Source: Devosia sp. Root436 (lineage in GTDB: Bacteria > Pseudomonadota > Alphaproteobacteria > Rhizobiales > Devosiaceae). From it: 64,000 bases of DNA. Below are positions 8,591-17,419 of this stretch, piece after piece (position 1 is the first letter of the stretch; every line of letters starts with the position of its first letter). Under the pieces are notes generated by a model. That model was not told where the DNA came from and ran no database searches. It saw nothing but the letters and a program-made list of their open reading frames with translations. The translations under genes were made by a program, and so were the position numbers. Location: NCBI RefSeq assembly GCF_001426345.1, contig NZ_LMEM01000015.1, positions 108,897 to 172,896 on the forward strand, written 5' to 3'.

Positions 8591-9589
8591 TCAGGCGGTG
8601 AGCGGAATGCCGACAGTCCTGCCGGTGGCGACGAGCTTTTCATGCAGCCCGGCCGCGACCGGTATGCCGTCGCGGGAACGCTGCTCGAAAATGGCCTGGG
8701 CGCGCTGTCCGGGATAGCGCGCATCGGGACCGGAGGCGGCATAGAGATCGAGCCATTGGGTCAGATCGCTCGCAAAGCCGGCATGGCCGGCGGACGGATC
8801 GACCACCATGAGGAAGGCGCCAAAGATGTTGCCATTGGCGGCGGGACGGGTGCCGCTGAGACTGCCCGCCAGTGCCTCCACCAGCATGGCCAGCCCAATG
8901 CCCTTTGCCCCGCCCGAGGGCAGAAGAATTCCATCCATCGCGGCCCGCGCGTCGTTGGTCGGTCGCCCCTGGCTGTCCATGGCCCAGCCACCGGGAATGG
9001 GCTCGTTCCTTGCCGAGGCGCCGAGCAGCTTGCCATAGGCGGCCTCGCTGGTGGCCACGTCGAAGATGACAGGCGGGCGACCGGGCGCCGGTATGCCGAA
9101 AGCGATCGGGTTGTTGCCGATAGCGCGCGCGGTCGAGCCCGGCAGGCCCATCAGCGCCGGCCCGTTCTGCAGCACCAGTGCGATCATACCGGCGTCGGTG
9201 GCGCGGCGGGCGAAATAGCCCAATGCGCCCAGATGACCCACCTGCCCGATGGTGGCGGCGACCGAGCCGGAAGTGCGGGCCATGTCGATGGCCCGATCCA
9301 AAACGCGGGTGACCACCACCTGCCCCAATCCCCGATCCGCATCCACCTTGAGGAAGGCGCCATGCGAAGCGATGTCGACCTGGGGGCGAGGATTGGTCAC
9401 CCCCTTTTCGAGCAGGTCCAAATAATTGGGCAGCAGGGCGAGGCCATGGGTATCGACGCCGCGCAGGCTCGTATCGACCAGTGCATCGACGACCAGCGCG
9501 GCATCCGCCGGCGGCAGGTCGCGGGCGACCAACAAGCGCGTGGCCCAGCCCCGCAGCGCCTGCGGCGCGATGAGCAAGCCGGTACTCAT
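8591..9589 (-). CDS. Malate/lactate/ureidoglycolate dehydrogenase family (Ldh2) oxidoreductase
   Basis: This 332-residue protein belongs to the Ldh2/YiaK family, which reduces 2-keto acids or imines with NAD(P)H. Signs are VDTHGLALLPNYL with the catalytic histidine, GHLGALGYFARRA, NPIAFGIPAPG, VIFDVATSEAAYGKL and GGAKGIGLAMLVE. Known activities include malate, sulfolactate, 2,3-diketo-L-gulonate and delta1-piperideine-2-carboxylate reduction, so the substrate is open. The ATG at 9589 overlaps the NIPSNAP stop by 4 bp, which supports this start over an upstream one at 9649. Confidence 0.9.
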   Translation of the reverse strand: MSTGLLIAPQALRGWATRLLVARDLPPADAALVVDALVDTSLRGVDTHGLALLPNYLDLLEKGVTNPRPQVDIASHGAFLKVDADRGLGQVVVTRVLDRAIDMARTSGSVAATIGQVGHLGALGYFARRATDAGMIALVLQNGPALMGLPGSTARAIGNNPIAFGIPAPGRPPVIFDVATSEAAYGKLLGASARNEPIPGGWAMDSQGRPTNDARAAMDGILLPSGGAKGIGLAMLVEALAGSLSGTRPAANGNIFGAFLMVVDPSAGHAGFASDLTQWLDLYAASGPDARYPGQRAQAIFEQRSRDGIPVAAGLHEKLVATGRTVGIPLTA

Positions 9590-10215
9590 TGCAGCGGCGA
9601 GATGGAGGTGGGGAGGTAGCATTCCGACTTCATCTCGGTCATCAGCCATTCCGGCGCCCCCTTGGCCGGCCAGACGCCGAGATCCAGCGCCTTGGCGCGC
9701 TTGGCCAGGCGGTCCTCGAAGCTCTTGTAGGCCCAGATATGGGTGAAGCGCGGCGGGCCATCGAGCGCGTACATGACCGTCACCAAAGGCGAGACCTTGA
9801 CCCGGTTGGGGATGGCCTTGCCCCAGGCTTCCAGCGTCGGCACCAGCCCGCCGATCTTCAGATTATAGGTACGGAACTCATAGACCGGGCCGAAATCGGC
9901 AGGCCCGATCGGCGGCAGGTCGGGGAATTGGGCGTAGCTTTCCATGGAAATGGCAACCAGCTCATCGCCGCCGAACGGCTTGGCGAGGCGCAGCACCCGC
10001 TCCCGCTCGGCATGGAGCGCATCGTGGCTGTCGAAACCGCGCAGCACCAGGATGCGGTTCTGCGGGCTGAATTCGGAAAGCCAGGAGCCGAGCAGCGTGC
10101 CGCCGCAACCCGGTTCGGCCAGGGCATTGGTGACGCCCGAAAGCAGCCGCGCCAGCTTTTCGCCGCGCTGATAGCCGACCGGTGTCGTCAGGGTGGTCAG
10201 TTCATAAAATTGCAT
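9586..10215 (-). CDS. NIPSNAP family protein
   Basis: This 209-residue protein has two ferredoxin-like dimeric alpha/beta-barrel halves. The second carries the NIPSNAP signature (VYEFRTYNLKIGG, then PRFTHIWAYKSFEDR). Bacterial members often sit in catabolic operons but their reaction is not established; the fold is shared with small monooxygenases and isomerases. It starts at an ATG right after the NHL gene stop (1 bp gap) and its stop overlaps the Ldh2-type start. The conserved position inside a sugar-acid style operon suggests an enzymatic rather than regulatory role. Confidence 0.82.
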   Translation of the reverse strand: MQFYELTTLTTPVGYQRGEKLARLLSGVTNALAEPGCGGTLLGSWLSEFSPQNRILVLRGFDSHDALHAERERVLRLAKPFGGDELVAISMESYAQFPDLPPIGPADFGPVYEFRTYNLKIGGLVPTLEAWGKAIPNRVKVSPLVTVMYALDGPPRFTHIWAYKSFEDRLAKRAKALDLGVWPAKGAPEWLMTEMKSECYLPTSISPLQ

Positions 10216-10216
10216 G

Positions 10217-11212
10217 TCATTTCTCCTCAGGGGCGGCGCTCTGCGGCGTCTCGATCTTCACGAATTTCTGCAGGCAGCGGAGGCCCTCGGGTATCGGCTC
10301 GTTCGGAAACAGCGATGGCCAGCCGGTATAGGACACCTCCCCGACATAGATATCGCCGCGGCTGTCGGCGGCGATGCCGTGGGGCGAGATGAACTGGCCC
10401 GGCCCGGTGCCGGCGGAGGGGACGGTGCCGATGCGGGCGAGCAGCGTCCCCTCATAGGACAGGATGCTGACGCGCGGGCCGACATTGGGCCAGCCGAAAT
10501 TGGCGCGCAGGTAAGGGCCGATCTCGCCGATGAAGCAGATCGGGCATTTGCCCCGGGTCATGTAGAGGCCGCTGGGACGATGCAGGTTGTTCCACTGCGC
10601 CACGTATTTGCCGTTGCCGTCGAACACCTGGATGCGGTGGTTCTCGCGGTCGGCGACATAGACATAGCCGTCTTCGTCGCAGACCAGGTTATGCGGCAGG
10701 TTGAACTGGCCCGGATCGGTGCCCGGCTCGCCCCAGGACAGGATATGCCGCCCGTCCGGCGCATATTTATGCACGCGGGCATTGCCGTAGCCGTCCGAGA
10801 CATAGAAATCGCCATTGGGCGCATGGGCGGTGTGGGTACAGCGATTGAATGGCTGTCCGCTCTGGTAGGCCGATGGTTTGCCGGGATAGCCCAGAGTCAT
10901 CAGCACTTTGCCGTCCAGCGTCAGCTGGCGCATGGTGTGGTCGCCATCGTCGGTGCAAAAGATAGTGTCGTCCGGACCCATGCTGATGCCATGGGGACGG
11001 TTGAAGATGTCCTCGCCCCAGGAGCGCAGGAAATTGCCGTCGCGATCGAACACGATCATCGGATGTTCGCCGCGATGGAAGACATAGACATTGTCCTTGC
11101 CATCGACGCCGACCGCGGCGACATCGCCGAGCATCCAGCCATCGGGCAGGCGTCCCCAGCCCTCATCGAGGCGATACTGATGCTCGCCGCTGCCGAAAAT
11201 CGTGGTGGTCAT
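10217..11212 (-). CDS. NHL-repeat six-bladed beta-propeller protein
   Basis: This 331-residue protein is built of repeated blades with a GxF..PHG/HNL...G.IYV.D..NHRIQVF pattern, for example GQFNLPHNLVCDEDGYVYVA and FISPHGIAADSRGDIYVGE. It resembles the lyase half of peptidylglycine amidating enzymes and other NHL lyases or hydrolases. No signal peptide is seen, so it is likely cytoplasmic. Three cysteines lie mid-protein, two of them in KCPIC. The ATG at 11212 overlaps the SMP-30 gene stop by 4 bp. A role as lactonase, lyase or isomerase acting with its SMP-30 neighbour is an inference. Confidence 0.85.
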   Translation of the reverse strand: MTTTIFGSGEHQYRLDEGWGRLPDGWMLGDVAAVGVDGKDNVYVFHRGEHPMIVFDRDGNFLRSWGEDIFNRPHGISMGPDDTIFCTDDGDHTMRQLTLDGKVLMTLGYPGKPSAYQSGQPFNRCTHTAHAPNGDFYVSDGYGNARVHKYAPDGRHILSWGEPGTDPGQFNLPHNLVCDEDGYVYVADRENHRIQVFDGNGKYVAQWNNLHRPSGLYMTRGKCPICFIGEIGPYLRANFGWPNVGPRVSILSYEGTLLARIGTVPSAGTGPGQFISPHGIAADSRGDIYVGEVSYTGWPSLFPNEPIPEGLRCLQKFVKIETPQSAAPEEK

Positions 11213-12102
11213 AGGGCAAATCTCGGTTCGGGAAGGCCACGGACGCCGGGAACGATGGAGAGCAGTGCGCCGGCCAGCGGTTCCCTGGCCAGTATGTCGG
11301 GCGACAGGCGCTGTCGGGCGGTTGTGACGAAGAGCGTCGCATGGTCGGGACCGCCGAAGGCGACGCAGGTGGGCTGCGTCACCGGCATCGGGATGGTTCC
11401 GATCAACTGCCCCTCGGGAGAAAATCGATTGATGGCGGCGGCACCATATTGCGCGCTCCACAGGCAACCCTCGGCATCGACAGTGGCGCCATCGGGAATA
11501 CCCAAATCGCCGGTATCCACGAAGATGCGGCGATTGGAGGGGTCGCCGGTTCGCGTATCGAAATCGAAGGCCCAGATGATGGGTTCGCGACCATCGGCGA
11601 AATACATCACCGTGCCATCGGGCGACCAGCAGAGGCTGTTGGGCACCACTACGAGATCGAGCATGCGCGTCGTGCCGCGCTCGTCGATGCGATAGAGGTG
11701 GCCGACCGGCTGGCGGGTGACGTCGTTCATGCTGCCGGCCCAGAAGCGCCCCTGGCGGTCGCAATGGCCATCGTTGAAGCGCATGTCGGGCTGGCCCGGA
11801 TGCGGCTCGGAGATCATGGCGAAGGCGCCGGTGGCAAAATCGAAAGTGGCGATGCCCTGGCGCAGGCCGACCACCGCCCCGCCCTTGCGGCGCAATGCCA
11901 GGCAGCCGATGAGATCGGGCGCGGGCCAGCTTTTCAGTTCGCCGGTCCGATGGTCGCGTCGGCGAATAAGCTTGCCGCGCACATCGATCCAGTAAAGCGC
12001 CTCTTCTTCTTCGGCCCAGTTCGGGCATTCGCCAAGGATATCGTCCGACGCCGTGAGAACGGCGATCGGAAGATCGGCGTGCGCTATCGCCCGCTGCTCC
12101 AT
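11209..12102 (-). CDS. SMP-30/gluconolactonase family lactonase
   Basis: This 297-residue beta-propeller hydrolase likely opens a sugar lactone to the acid. Metal ligands expected for the family are visible: Glu in GECPNW near residue 25, Asn in VVPNSLCWSPDG, and Asp in GIPDGATVDAEGCLW. RFNDGHCDRQGRFWAGSM is the substrate-side signature. I chose ATG 12102 because GGGAGGGAG lies 6 nt upstream; an upstream start at 12153 is not supported. It is the first gene of the operon that is divergent from the LacI regulator. Confidence 0.9.
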   Translation of the reverse strand: MEQRAIAHADLPIAVLTASDDILGECPNWAEEEEALYWIDVRGKLIRRRDHRTGELKSWPAPDLIGCLALRRKGGAVVGLRQGIATFDFATGAFAMISEPHPGQPDMRFNDGHCDRQGRFWAGSMNDVTRQPVGHLYRIDERGTTRMLDLVVVPNSLCWSPDGTVMYFADGREPIIWAFDFDTRTGDPSNRRIFVDTGDLGIPDGATVDAEGCLWSAQYGAAAINRFSPEGQLIGTIPMPVTQPTCVAFGGPDHATLFVTTARQRLSPDILAREPLAGALLSIVPGVRGLPEPRFAL

Positions 12103-12176
12103 CGGCTCCCTCCCTGCTAATATTATCAACTTTGCAATGGCTACCAGCGCCAATCGAGGATGGCAAGGCCCTGCGG

Positions 12177-12291
12177 TTCAATCGATTTCATTCGACAATT
12201 TCCTTTTGATATCAAAGCATTATCTACCCATCTTTCCAACCATCTAAATTTCTCGTTAGCTCATTGCATGCTCATATTTTTGCGAATATGA
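12177..12291. promoter_or_regulatory. Divergent control region with candidate LacI operators
   Basis: Between the SMP-30 and LacI starts lie several dyads. TTTGATATCAAA (12205-12216) is a perfect 12-bp palindrome. TCATATT/AATATGA (12272-12278 and 12285-12291) have 7-bp arms with a 6-bp spacer. AATCGATT (12180-12187) has the central CG typical of LacI-family operators. The stretch is AT-rich against its surroundings, as promoters usually are. Confidence 0.5.
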
Positions 12292-12334
12292 ATGATCGGA
12301 GTGCGCGGAAGGAGACCGCGCCGACGGAGAATCC

Positions 12335-13390
12335 ATGGCAAAGAAAGCGTCCCCCACGGGACCGACCATGATCGATGTGGCGCGGGCGGCGGGGGTATCG
12401 CAGTCCTGCGTTTCGCTGGTGCTGAACGATCCGCCGGGCGCGCGGCTTTCGGAGGCAACACGCCAGCATGTGCTGGCGACCGCCAAATCCCTAGGCTACC
12501 ACCTGCCCGAGCGCCGGGCGCGCAAGAAGGCGGCACCCGCCGCAGGGACCGGCCGCAACATCATCGCCTATGTGGTCGACGAGCTATCGCTGAGCCCGCA
12601 TCCGGTGCTGCATGTCGATGGCGCGCGCGACGCGGCCTGGGCGGCCGAGTGCCTGCTGCAGGTGCATGTGACGCGGGGCAACCAGGCCATTGAGACCGAA
12701 ACCCTGGCCGCCATCGCCCGCGAGCCTTCGGTGCTCGGGATCATCTATGCCACGCACTTTACCCGCGAGGTCGAGGCGCCGATCGTGCCGAGGGCTCTGC
12801 CGACGGTGCTGGTCAATTGCTATACGGCCGACCGCCTCCACCCTACCCTGCTGCCGGGCGAGGTGGCCGGCGGGTTCGCCGCCACCCAGCATCTGCTGTC
12901 CAAGGGTCATCGCCGCATCGCCATCATCGGCGGCGAAGCCTGGATGGACGCCTCGCGCGACCGCCTCAAGGGCTATCGCGAGGCCCTGGCGACCGCCGAT
13001 ATCGGCGCCGACGCGGAATTGGTACGCGAGGGCGACTGGACCTCGGCCAGCGGCTACGACCACACGATCGAGCTGATGAAGCTGCGGCTGCCGCCGACGG
13101 CGATTTTCTGCGCCAACGACCTGATGGCGCTGGGCGCCATGGAAGCGATTTCCGACCTCGGGCTCAGCGTGCCCGGCGATGTTTCGGTGATCGGCTACAA
13201 CGACCTCGAACTCTCGCGCCACCTGCGTCCGCCGCTGACCACCTGCCACGTGCCCAATTACGACATGGGCCGCCGGGCGGTGGAACTGCTGGTGGATATG
13301 GCGCTTCTGGACCGCTCGCATCGCGCCATGATCACCAAGCTCGAAATCCCGCTGGTCGAGCGGGCCACCGTGGCGGCGAGGACGCCATGA
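12335..13390 (+). CDS. LacI-family transcriptional regulator
   Basis: This 351-residue repressor-type regulator has an N-terminal helix-turn-helix with hinge ([20 protein letters not shown], residues 12-31). A periplasmic-binding-like effector domain follows, with [30 protein letters not shown] and [20 protein letters not shown]. The ATG at 12335 has GGAG 5 nt upstream. It is divergent from the seven-gene operon, so it most likely controls that operon and itself in response to a sugar-like inducer. Confidence 0.93.
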   Translation: MAKKASPTGPTMIDVARAAGVSQSCVSLVLNDPPGARLSEATRQHVLATAKSLGYHLPERRARKKAAPAAGTGRNIIAYVVDELSLSPHPVLHVDGARDAAWAAECLLQVHVTRGNQAIETETLAAIAREPSVLGIIYATHFTREVEAPIVPRALPTVLVNCYTADRLHPTLLPGEVAGGFAATQHLLSKGHRRIAIIGGEAWMDASRDRLKGYREALATADIGADAELVREGDWTSASGYDHTIELMKLRLPPTAIFCANDLMALGAMEAISDLGLSVPGDVSVIGYNDLELSRHLRPPLTTCHVPNYDMGRRAVELLVDMALLDRSHRAMITKLEIPLVERATVAARTP

Positions 13391-13401
13391 GGGCCTATGC
13401 G

Positions 13402-14298
13402 CTATCGGGGAAGCTGGAAATGGGGCTCGTCGCGGCAGATGCGTTCGAGAAAGCCCCATACCGCCTTGATGCGCGGCATATTGGACATTTCCTCATGGGC
13501 GCTCACCCAATAGGAGCGCTTGAGCAGCACCTCACCGGCCAGCACGACCTGCAGGTCGTCGTCAGGCCCCGCGAGATAGGTGGGCAGCACGCAGAGGCCG
13601 AGACCGGCCCGGGTTGCGACAGTCTGGGCGAAAAGGCTCGAACATTGCAGCCTGGCGCGCAGACCGGGCAGCACCTCGCCCAGATAGTCGAGTTCCTTGG
13701 TGAAGATGAGTTCGTCGACATAACCGATGAAATCGTGGGCGCTCAGATCCTTGCGCCGCGCAATGGTTTCGGCGCGCTCGGTATAGCCGGCGCCGGCATA
13801 GAGCCGCAGATAGTAGTCGGCGAGCTTGCCGACGGCGAAGCGGCCGGTGCGCGGCGGCGACAGCGTTACCGCAATATCGCCTTCGCGCTGGGACAGCGAC
13901 AGAATCTGCTGGATCGTCACCAGTTCGAGCTGAAGGCGCGGATAGGCCGCGGCGAACGCCCCCAGGTGATGGGCGAGGAAATGATTGCCGAAGCCTTCGG
14001 GGGTAACCAGCCGCACCGTTCCGCTCAGGCCGAGCTCCGGCCGGCCCATGCGCGACACCGCCTCGGAGGCACGCGCCTCCATCTGTTCGGCTACCGGCAG
14101 GAGTGCCTCGCCATTGGGCGTCAGCATGTAGCCCAATGGGCTACGATGAAAGAGGGTCTGGGACAGGGCCTTTTCGAGCGCCAGAATCCGCCGCGCCACC
14201 GTCGCATGATCGGTAGCAAGGGTTCGCGCGGCGGCGCTCAGCGTACCCAGCCGCGCCACTTCCAGAAAATAGCGCATGTCATTCCAGTCGAACCGCAT
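13402..14298 (-). CDS. LysR-family transcriptional regulator
   Basis: This 298-residue protein has the LysR winged helix-turn-helix at the N terminus (MRYFLEVARLGTLSAAARTL, residues 8-27). A substrate-binding domain with SGTVRLVTPEGFG and TVATRAGLGLCVLPTYL follows. It is divergent from the GMC oxidoreductase gene, and a classical T-N11-A dyad lies between them at 14327-14347. It therefore probably activates the GMC/ABC operon with a substrate as co-inducer. The stop is convergent with the LacI gene, 11 bp apart. Confidence 0.92.
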   Translation of the reverse strand: MRFDWNDMRYFLEVARLGTLSAAARTLATDHATVARRILALEKALSQTLFHRSPLGYMLTPNGEALLPVAEQMEARASEAVSRMGRPELGLSGTVRLVTPEGFGNHFLAHHLGAFAAAYPRLQLELVTIQQILSLSQREGDIAVTLSPPRTGRFAVGKLADYYLRLYAGAGYTERAETIARRKDLSAHDFIGYVDELIFTKELDYLGEVLPGLRARLQCSSLFAQTVATRAGLGLCVLPTYLAGPDDDLQVVLAGEVLLKRSYWVSAHEEMSNMPRIKAVWGFLERICRDEPHFQLPR

Positions 14299-14326
14299 GA
14301 TCGGTGCTCCAGCCGTCGCAATGAAT

Positions 14327-14347
14327 GTGGTTGTAGCATTTCACCAC
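14327..14347. promoter_or_regulatory. Candidate LysR binding site (T-N11-A dyad)
   Basis: GTGGT and ACCAC form a perfect 5-bp dyad separated by 11 bp, which fits the LysR-type T-N11-A consensus exactly. It lies 29 bp upstream of the LysR gene and 102 bp upstream of the GMC gene, the usual place of an autoregulatory recognition site. Confidence 0.6.
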
Positions 14348-14448
14348 AGGCTCTGCGCAAACTTTCCTCTACACTAGAATATTTTCGCACACTACAAATC
14401 GGGCATCAAGAAAATGGGGGAGGCCGTCATTGTCGTGGCGGTCGGGCC

Positions 14449-16068
14449 GTGCCGGTAGAACAGGTCGCCGAGAGTTTTGATTTCATTATTGCCGGCGCCG
14501 GCTCGGCCGGTTGCGTGCTGGCCAATCGCCTGTCCGAAGGCGGCCGCTATACGGTCGCCCTGATCGAGGGCGGCACGCGCGACAACTGGATCTGGTTCCA
14601 CATCCCCGTTGGCTACCTCTTTTCCATCGGCAATCCGCGCTCGGACTGGATGTATTCCACCGAAGCGGTGCCGGGCCTAGACAACAGAGTCATCGCCTAT
14701 CCGCGCGGCAAGGTGCTGGGCGGCTCTTCGGCCATCAATGCCATGATCTACATGCGCGGCCAGGCCGCCGACTATGACGGCTGGCGCGATATGGGCCTTG
14801 AGGGCTGGGGCTGGGACGATGTGCTTCCCATCTTCAAGCAGCACGAGAACAGCTGGCGCGGCGAAACGGCGCTGCATGGGGTGGGCGGCGAATGGCGTGT
14901 CGACCGCCCGCGCCTTTCCTGGGAAATTCTCGACCGCTTCATCGAGGCGGCCGAAGAAGCCGGCATTCCGCCGACCGCCGATTTCAACACCGGCGACAAT
15001 GAAGGCTGCGGCTATTTCGATGTCAACCAGAAGGACGGCGTGCGCTGGAGCGCCGCGCGCGGCTTCCTCAGGCCGGCGCTCGCCCGGACCAATCTCAAGG
15101 TTTTCACCGGCACCCTGGCCGACAAGGTGCTGTTCGACGGCAAGCGCGCCACCGGCATCGTCGTGCATCAGAACGGCCAGCGCCGCGTGCTGGCGGCGCG
15201 GCGCGAGGTGATCCTGTCGGCCGGCGCCGTGTCCAGTCCCGGCATCCTGGAGCGCTCCGGCATTGGCGAGGGCACGCGCCTGGGAGCGCTCGGGATCGAT
15301 GTAGTGCGCCACGCTCCCGGTGTCGGCGAAAATCTGCAGGACCACCTGCAATTGCGCCCGATCTACAAGGTCGACAACGTCCCTACCCTCAACATGCTCT
15401 ACCGCTCGCTGGTCCGCCGGGCCTTCATGGGCGTGGACTATGCCCTGCGCCGCCGCGGGCCGCTGACCATGGCGCCGTCGCAGCTCGGAGCCTTCACGCG
15501 TTCATCGGACGCCTTTGCGCGGCCCAATATCCAGTTTCATGTGCAGCCGCTGTCGCTCGACAAGTTCGGCGAGGGCATGCACGACTTTCCGGCGATCACG
15601 GTCAGCGTCTGCAATCTGCAGCCCAGCAGCCGTGGCTCGATCCATGTGCGCGGCAGCGGCATGAGTGACACTCCGCTGATCGCGCCGAATTATCTGTCGA
15701 CTGCCGATGATCGCCAGGTCGCGGCCGATTCCATCCGCCGCGCCCGTACCATCATGGCGCAGCCGGCCATGGCACGGTTCAATCCGGTCGAGTACCTGCC
15801 CGGCAACCGCTACCAGACCGACGCGGACCTGTTCGAGGCCGCCAGCCGGATCGGCACCACCATTTTTCATCCGGTCGGCACTGCCCGCATGGGCGTGGAC
15901 GGCGACGGCGATGCCGTGGTCGATGCCTCGCTCAAGGTGATGGGCGTCAGCAGCCTGCGCGTCGTCGATGCTTCGGTAATGCCGCGCATCACCTCGGGCA
16001 ACACCAATTCGCCCACCATCATGATTGCCGAAAAGGGGGCGCGGATGATCCTCGCCGACGCATCATGA
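14449..16068 (+). CDS. GMC-family FAD-dependent oxidoreductase (choline dehydrogenase-like)
   Basis: This 539-residue flavoprotein oxidises an alcohol group. FAD binding is shown by IIAGAGSAGCVLANRLSEG near the start and the GMC signature GKVLGGSSAINAMIYMRG (about residue 90). The active site is HPVGTARMG and the C-terminal SGNTNSPTIM, with the usual His and Asn. The GTG at 14449 is the only suitable in-frame start near the FAD motif and has no strong ribosome-binding site. The frame is open for about 1.6 kb further upstream, but that part is antisense to the LysR gene. Its stop overlaps the first permease start by 4 bp, so substrate import and oxidation are coupled. Confidence 0.9.
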   Translation: MPVEQVAESFDFIIAGAGSAGCVLANRLSEGGRYTVALIEGGTRDNWIWFHIPVGYLFSIGNPRSDWMYSTEAVPGLDNRVIAYPRGKVLGGSSAINAMIYMRGQAADYDGWRDMGLEGWGWDDVLPIFKQHENSWRGETALHGVGGEWRVDRPRLSWEILDRFIEAAEEAGIPPTADFNTGDNEGCGYFDVNQKDGVRWSAARGFLRPALARTNLKVFTGTLADKVLFDGKRATGIVVHQNGQRRVLAARREVILSAGAVSSPGILERSGIGEGTRLGALGIDVVRHAPGVGENLQDHLQLRPIYKVDNVPTLNMLYRSLVRRAFMGVDYALRRRGPLTMAPSQLGAFTRSSDAFARPNIQFHVQPLSLDKFGEGMHDFPAITVSVCNLQPSSRGSIHVRGSGMSDTPLIAPNYLSTADDRQVAADSIRRARTIMAQPAMARFNPVEYLPGNRYQTDADLFEAASRIGTTIFHPVGTARMGVDGDGDAVVDASLKVMGVSSLRVVDASVMPRITSGNTNSPTIMIAEKGARMILADAS

Positions 16069-16736
16069 CCTACAAGTTCAACTTCGGCCCGATCTTCGAA
16101 GCCTGGCCGCTGCTGCTCAATGGCGCGCTGCAGACCATCTGGTTCTCAGCCGCCGCCATGGTGCTGGGCCTGCTCATCGCGGTGATCGGAGCGCTGGGCA
16201 AGACATCGGCGCCCAAATGGGTGCGGTTCATCATCAGCGCCTATATCGAGATCATCCGCAATACGCCGTTCCCGGTGCAGCTGTTCATCATCTTTTTCGG
16301 CCTGCCCAGCATCGGCATCCGCATGTCGCCCAATGTGACGGCCGTGCTGGCGCTGACGCTCAATTTTGCCGCCTACGGCATCGAGATCGTGCGCGCCGGC
16401 ATCGAGAGCATCCCCAAGGGGCAGCTCGAGGCCGGGCGGGCACTGGGGCTGCAGCCGCTACAGGTGTTCCGTTACGTCGTGCTGAAGCCGGCCATCCAGG
16501 CCATCTATCCGGCCCTGACCAGCCAGTTCATCCTCACCATGCTCTATTCGAGCGTGTGCTCGACCATCGCCGCGACGGAGCTGACCGGAGCGGCCAACGA
16601 CATCACCTCGCGCACCTTCCGCAGCTTCGAGGGTTATTTCACCGTCACCGTTATCTACTTCCTACTCTCATGCCTGTTCTGGATGCTGTTCCGATTGATC
16701 GATCGGCGCTTCCTGGCCAGCCCGCAGGGGAGGTGA
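16065..16736 (+). CDS. Polar amino acid ABC transporter permease (HisMQ type), first
   Basis: This 223-residue inner-membrane permease has about five helices. It carries the EAA-type coupling loop EAGRALGLQPLQVFRYVVLK (about residue 125), which contacts the ATPase. The family imports polar amino acids, opines and similar small polar solutes. Its start overlaps the GMC gene by 4 bp and the second permease follows after 3 bp. Together they form the membrane part of one importer. Confidence 0.92.
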   Translation: MTYKFNFGPIFEAWPLLLNGALQTIWFSAAAMVLGLLIAVIGALGKTSAPKWVRFIISAYIEIIRNTPFPVQLFIIFFGLPSIGIRMSPNVTAVLALTLNFAAYGIEIVRAGIESIPKGQLEAGRALGLQPLQVFRYVVLKPAIQAIYPALTSQFILTMLYSSVCSTIAATELTGAANDITSRTFRSFEGYFTVTVIYFLLSCLFWMLFRLIDRRFLASPQGR

Positions 16737-16739
16737 GCC

Positions 16740-17387
16740 ATGCGCGAACTCGGACCCAACGAAATCTTCTTCATCATCTTCTCGGTGCGCTGGACGTTCC
16801 TGCTGGCCGCCATCGCCCTGGTCGGCAGCGCCATCGGTGGCATGCTGATCGCGCTGGCGCTGACCAGCGGCAAACGTGCCCTCGAATTGCCGGCCATTGC
16901 GATCGTGCGGGTATTCCAGGGCACGCCGCTGCTGATGCAGCTGTTCCTCGCCTTCTTCGTGCCGAGCCTGTTCGGCTTCAATATCGACGCGCTGACCGCG
17001 GCCGCTATCGGGCTGTCGCTCAACGGCTCGGCATTTTTGGGCGATATCTGGCGCGGCTGCATCCAGACGGTGCCGCGTGGCCAATCCGAGGCCGCTACGG
17101 CGCTTGGACTGAGCTACGTGCCGCGCACCTTCGAAATCGTGCTGCCGCAGGCCACGCGCATCGCCATTCCACCCACCATTGGCTATCTGGTGCAGTTGAT
17201 CAAAGGAACGTCGCTGGCTGCGATTATCGGCTTCGTCGAAGTGACCCGCGCCGGCCAGATCATCAACAACATGACTTTCACCCCATTTGCGATATTCGGC
17301 ATCGTCGGAGCAGTTTACTTCTGCATCTGCTGGCCGCTGTCGCTTTATTCTTCCTATATGGAAAGAAAACTACTGCTCAACAGGTAG
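16740..17387 (+). CDS. Polar amino acid ABC transporter permease (HisMQ type), second
   Basis: This 215-residue partner permease has the coupling loop EAATALGLSYVPRTFEIVLP and a terminal AVYFCICWPLSLYSSYMERK helix. The ATG at 16740 sits 3 bp after the first permease gene, behind GGGGAGG. Such pairs form the heterodimeric channel of histidine/glutamine/opine-type importers. The binding-protein gene follows in the same direction. Confidence 0.92.
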   Translation: MRELGPNEIFFIIFSVRWTFLLAAIALVGSAIGGMLIALALTSGKRALELPAIAIVRVFQGTPLLMQLFLAFFVPSLFGFNIDALTAAAIGLSLNGSAFLGDIWRGCIQTVPRGQSEAATALGLSYVPRTFEIVLPQATRIAIPPTIGYLVQLIKGTSLAAIIGFVEVTRAGQIINNMTFTPFAIFGIVGAVYFCICWPLSLYSSYMERKLLLNR

Positions 17388-17419
17388 TTGGTTCAACGTT
17401 TGAAACGGAGGAGACGCCT

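Noticed and set aside
12817..14448. A very long open frame runs in front of the GMC oxidoreductase gene
   Set aside because: It is antisense to the LysR gene and out of frame with LacI, has no family similarity, and high GC content keeps such frames open. The GMC gene begins near 14449.
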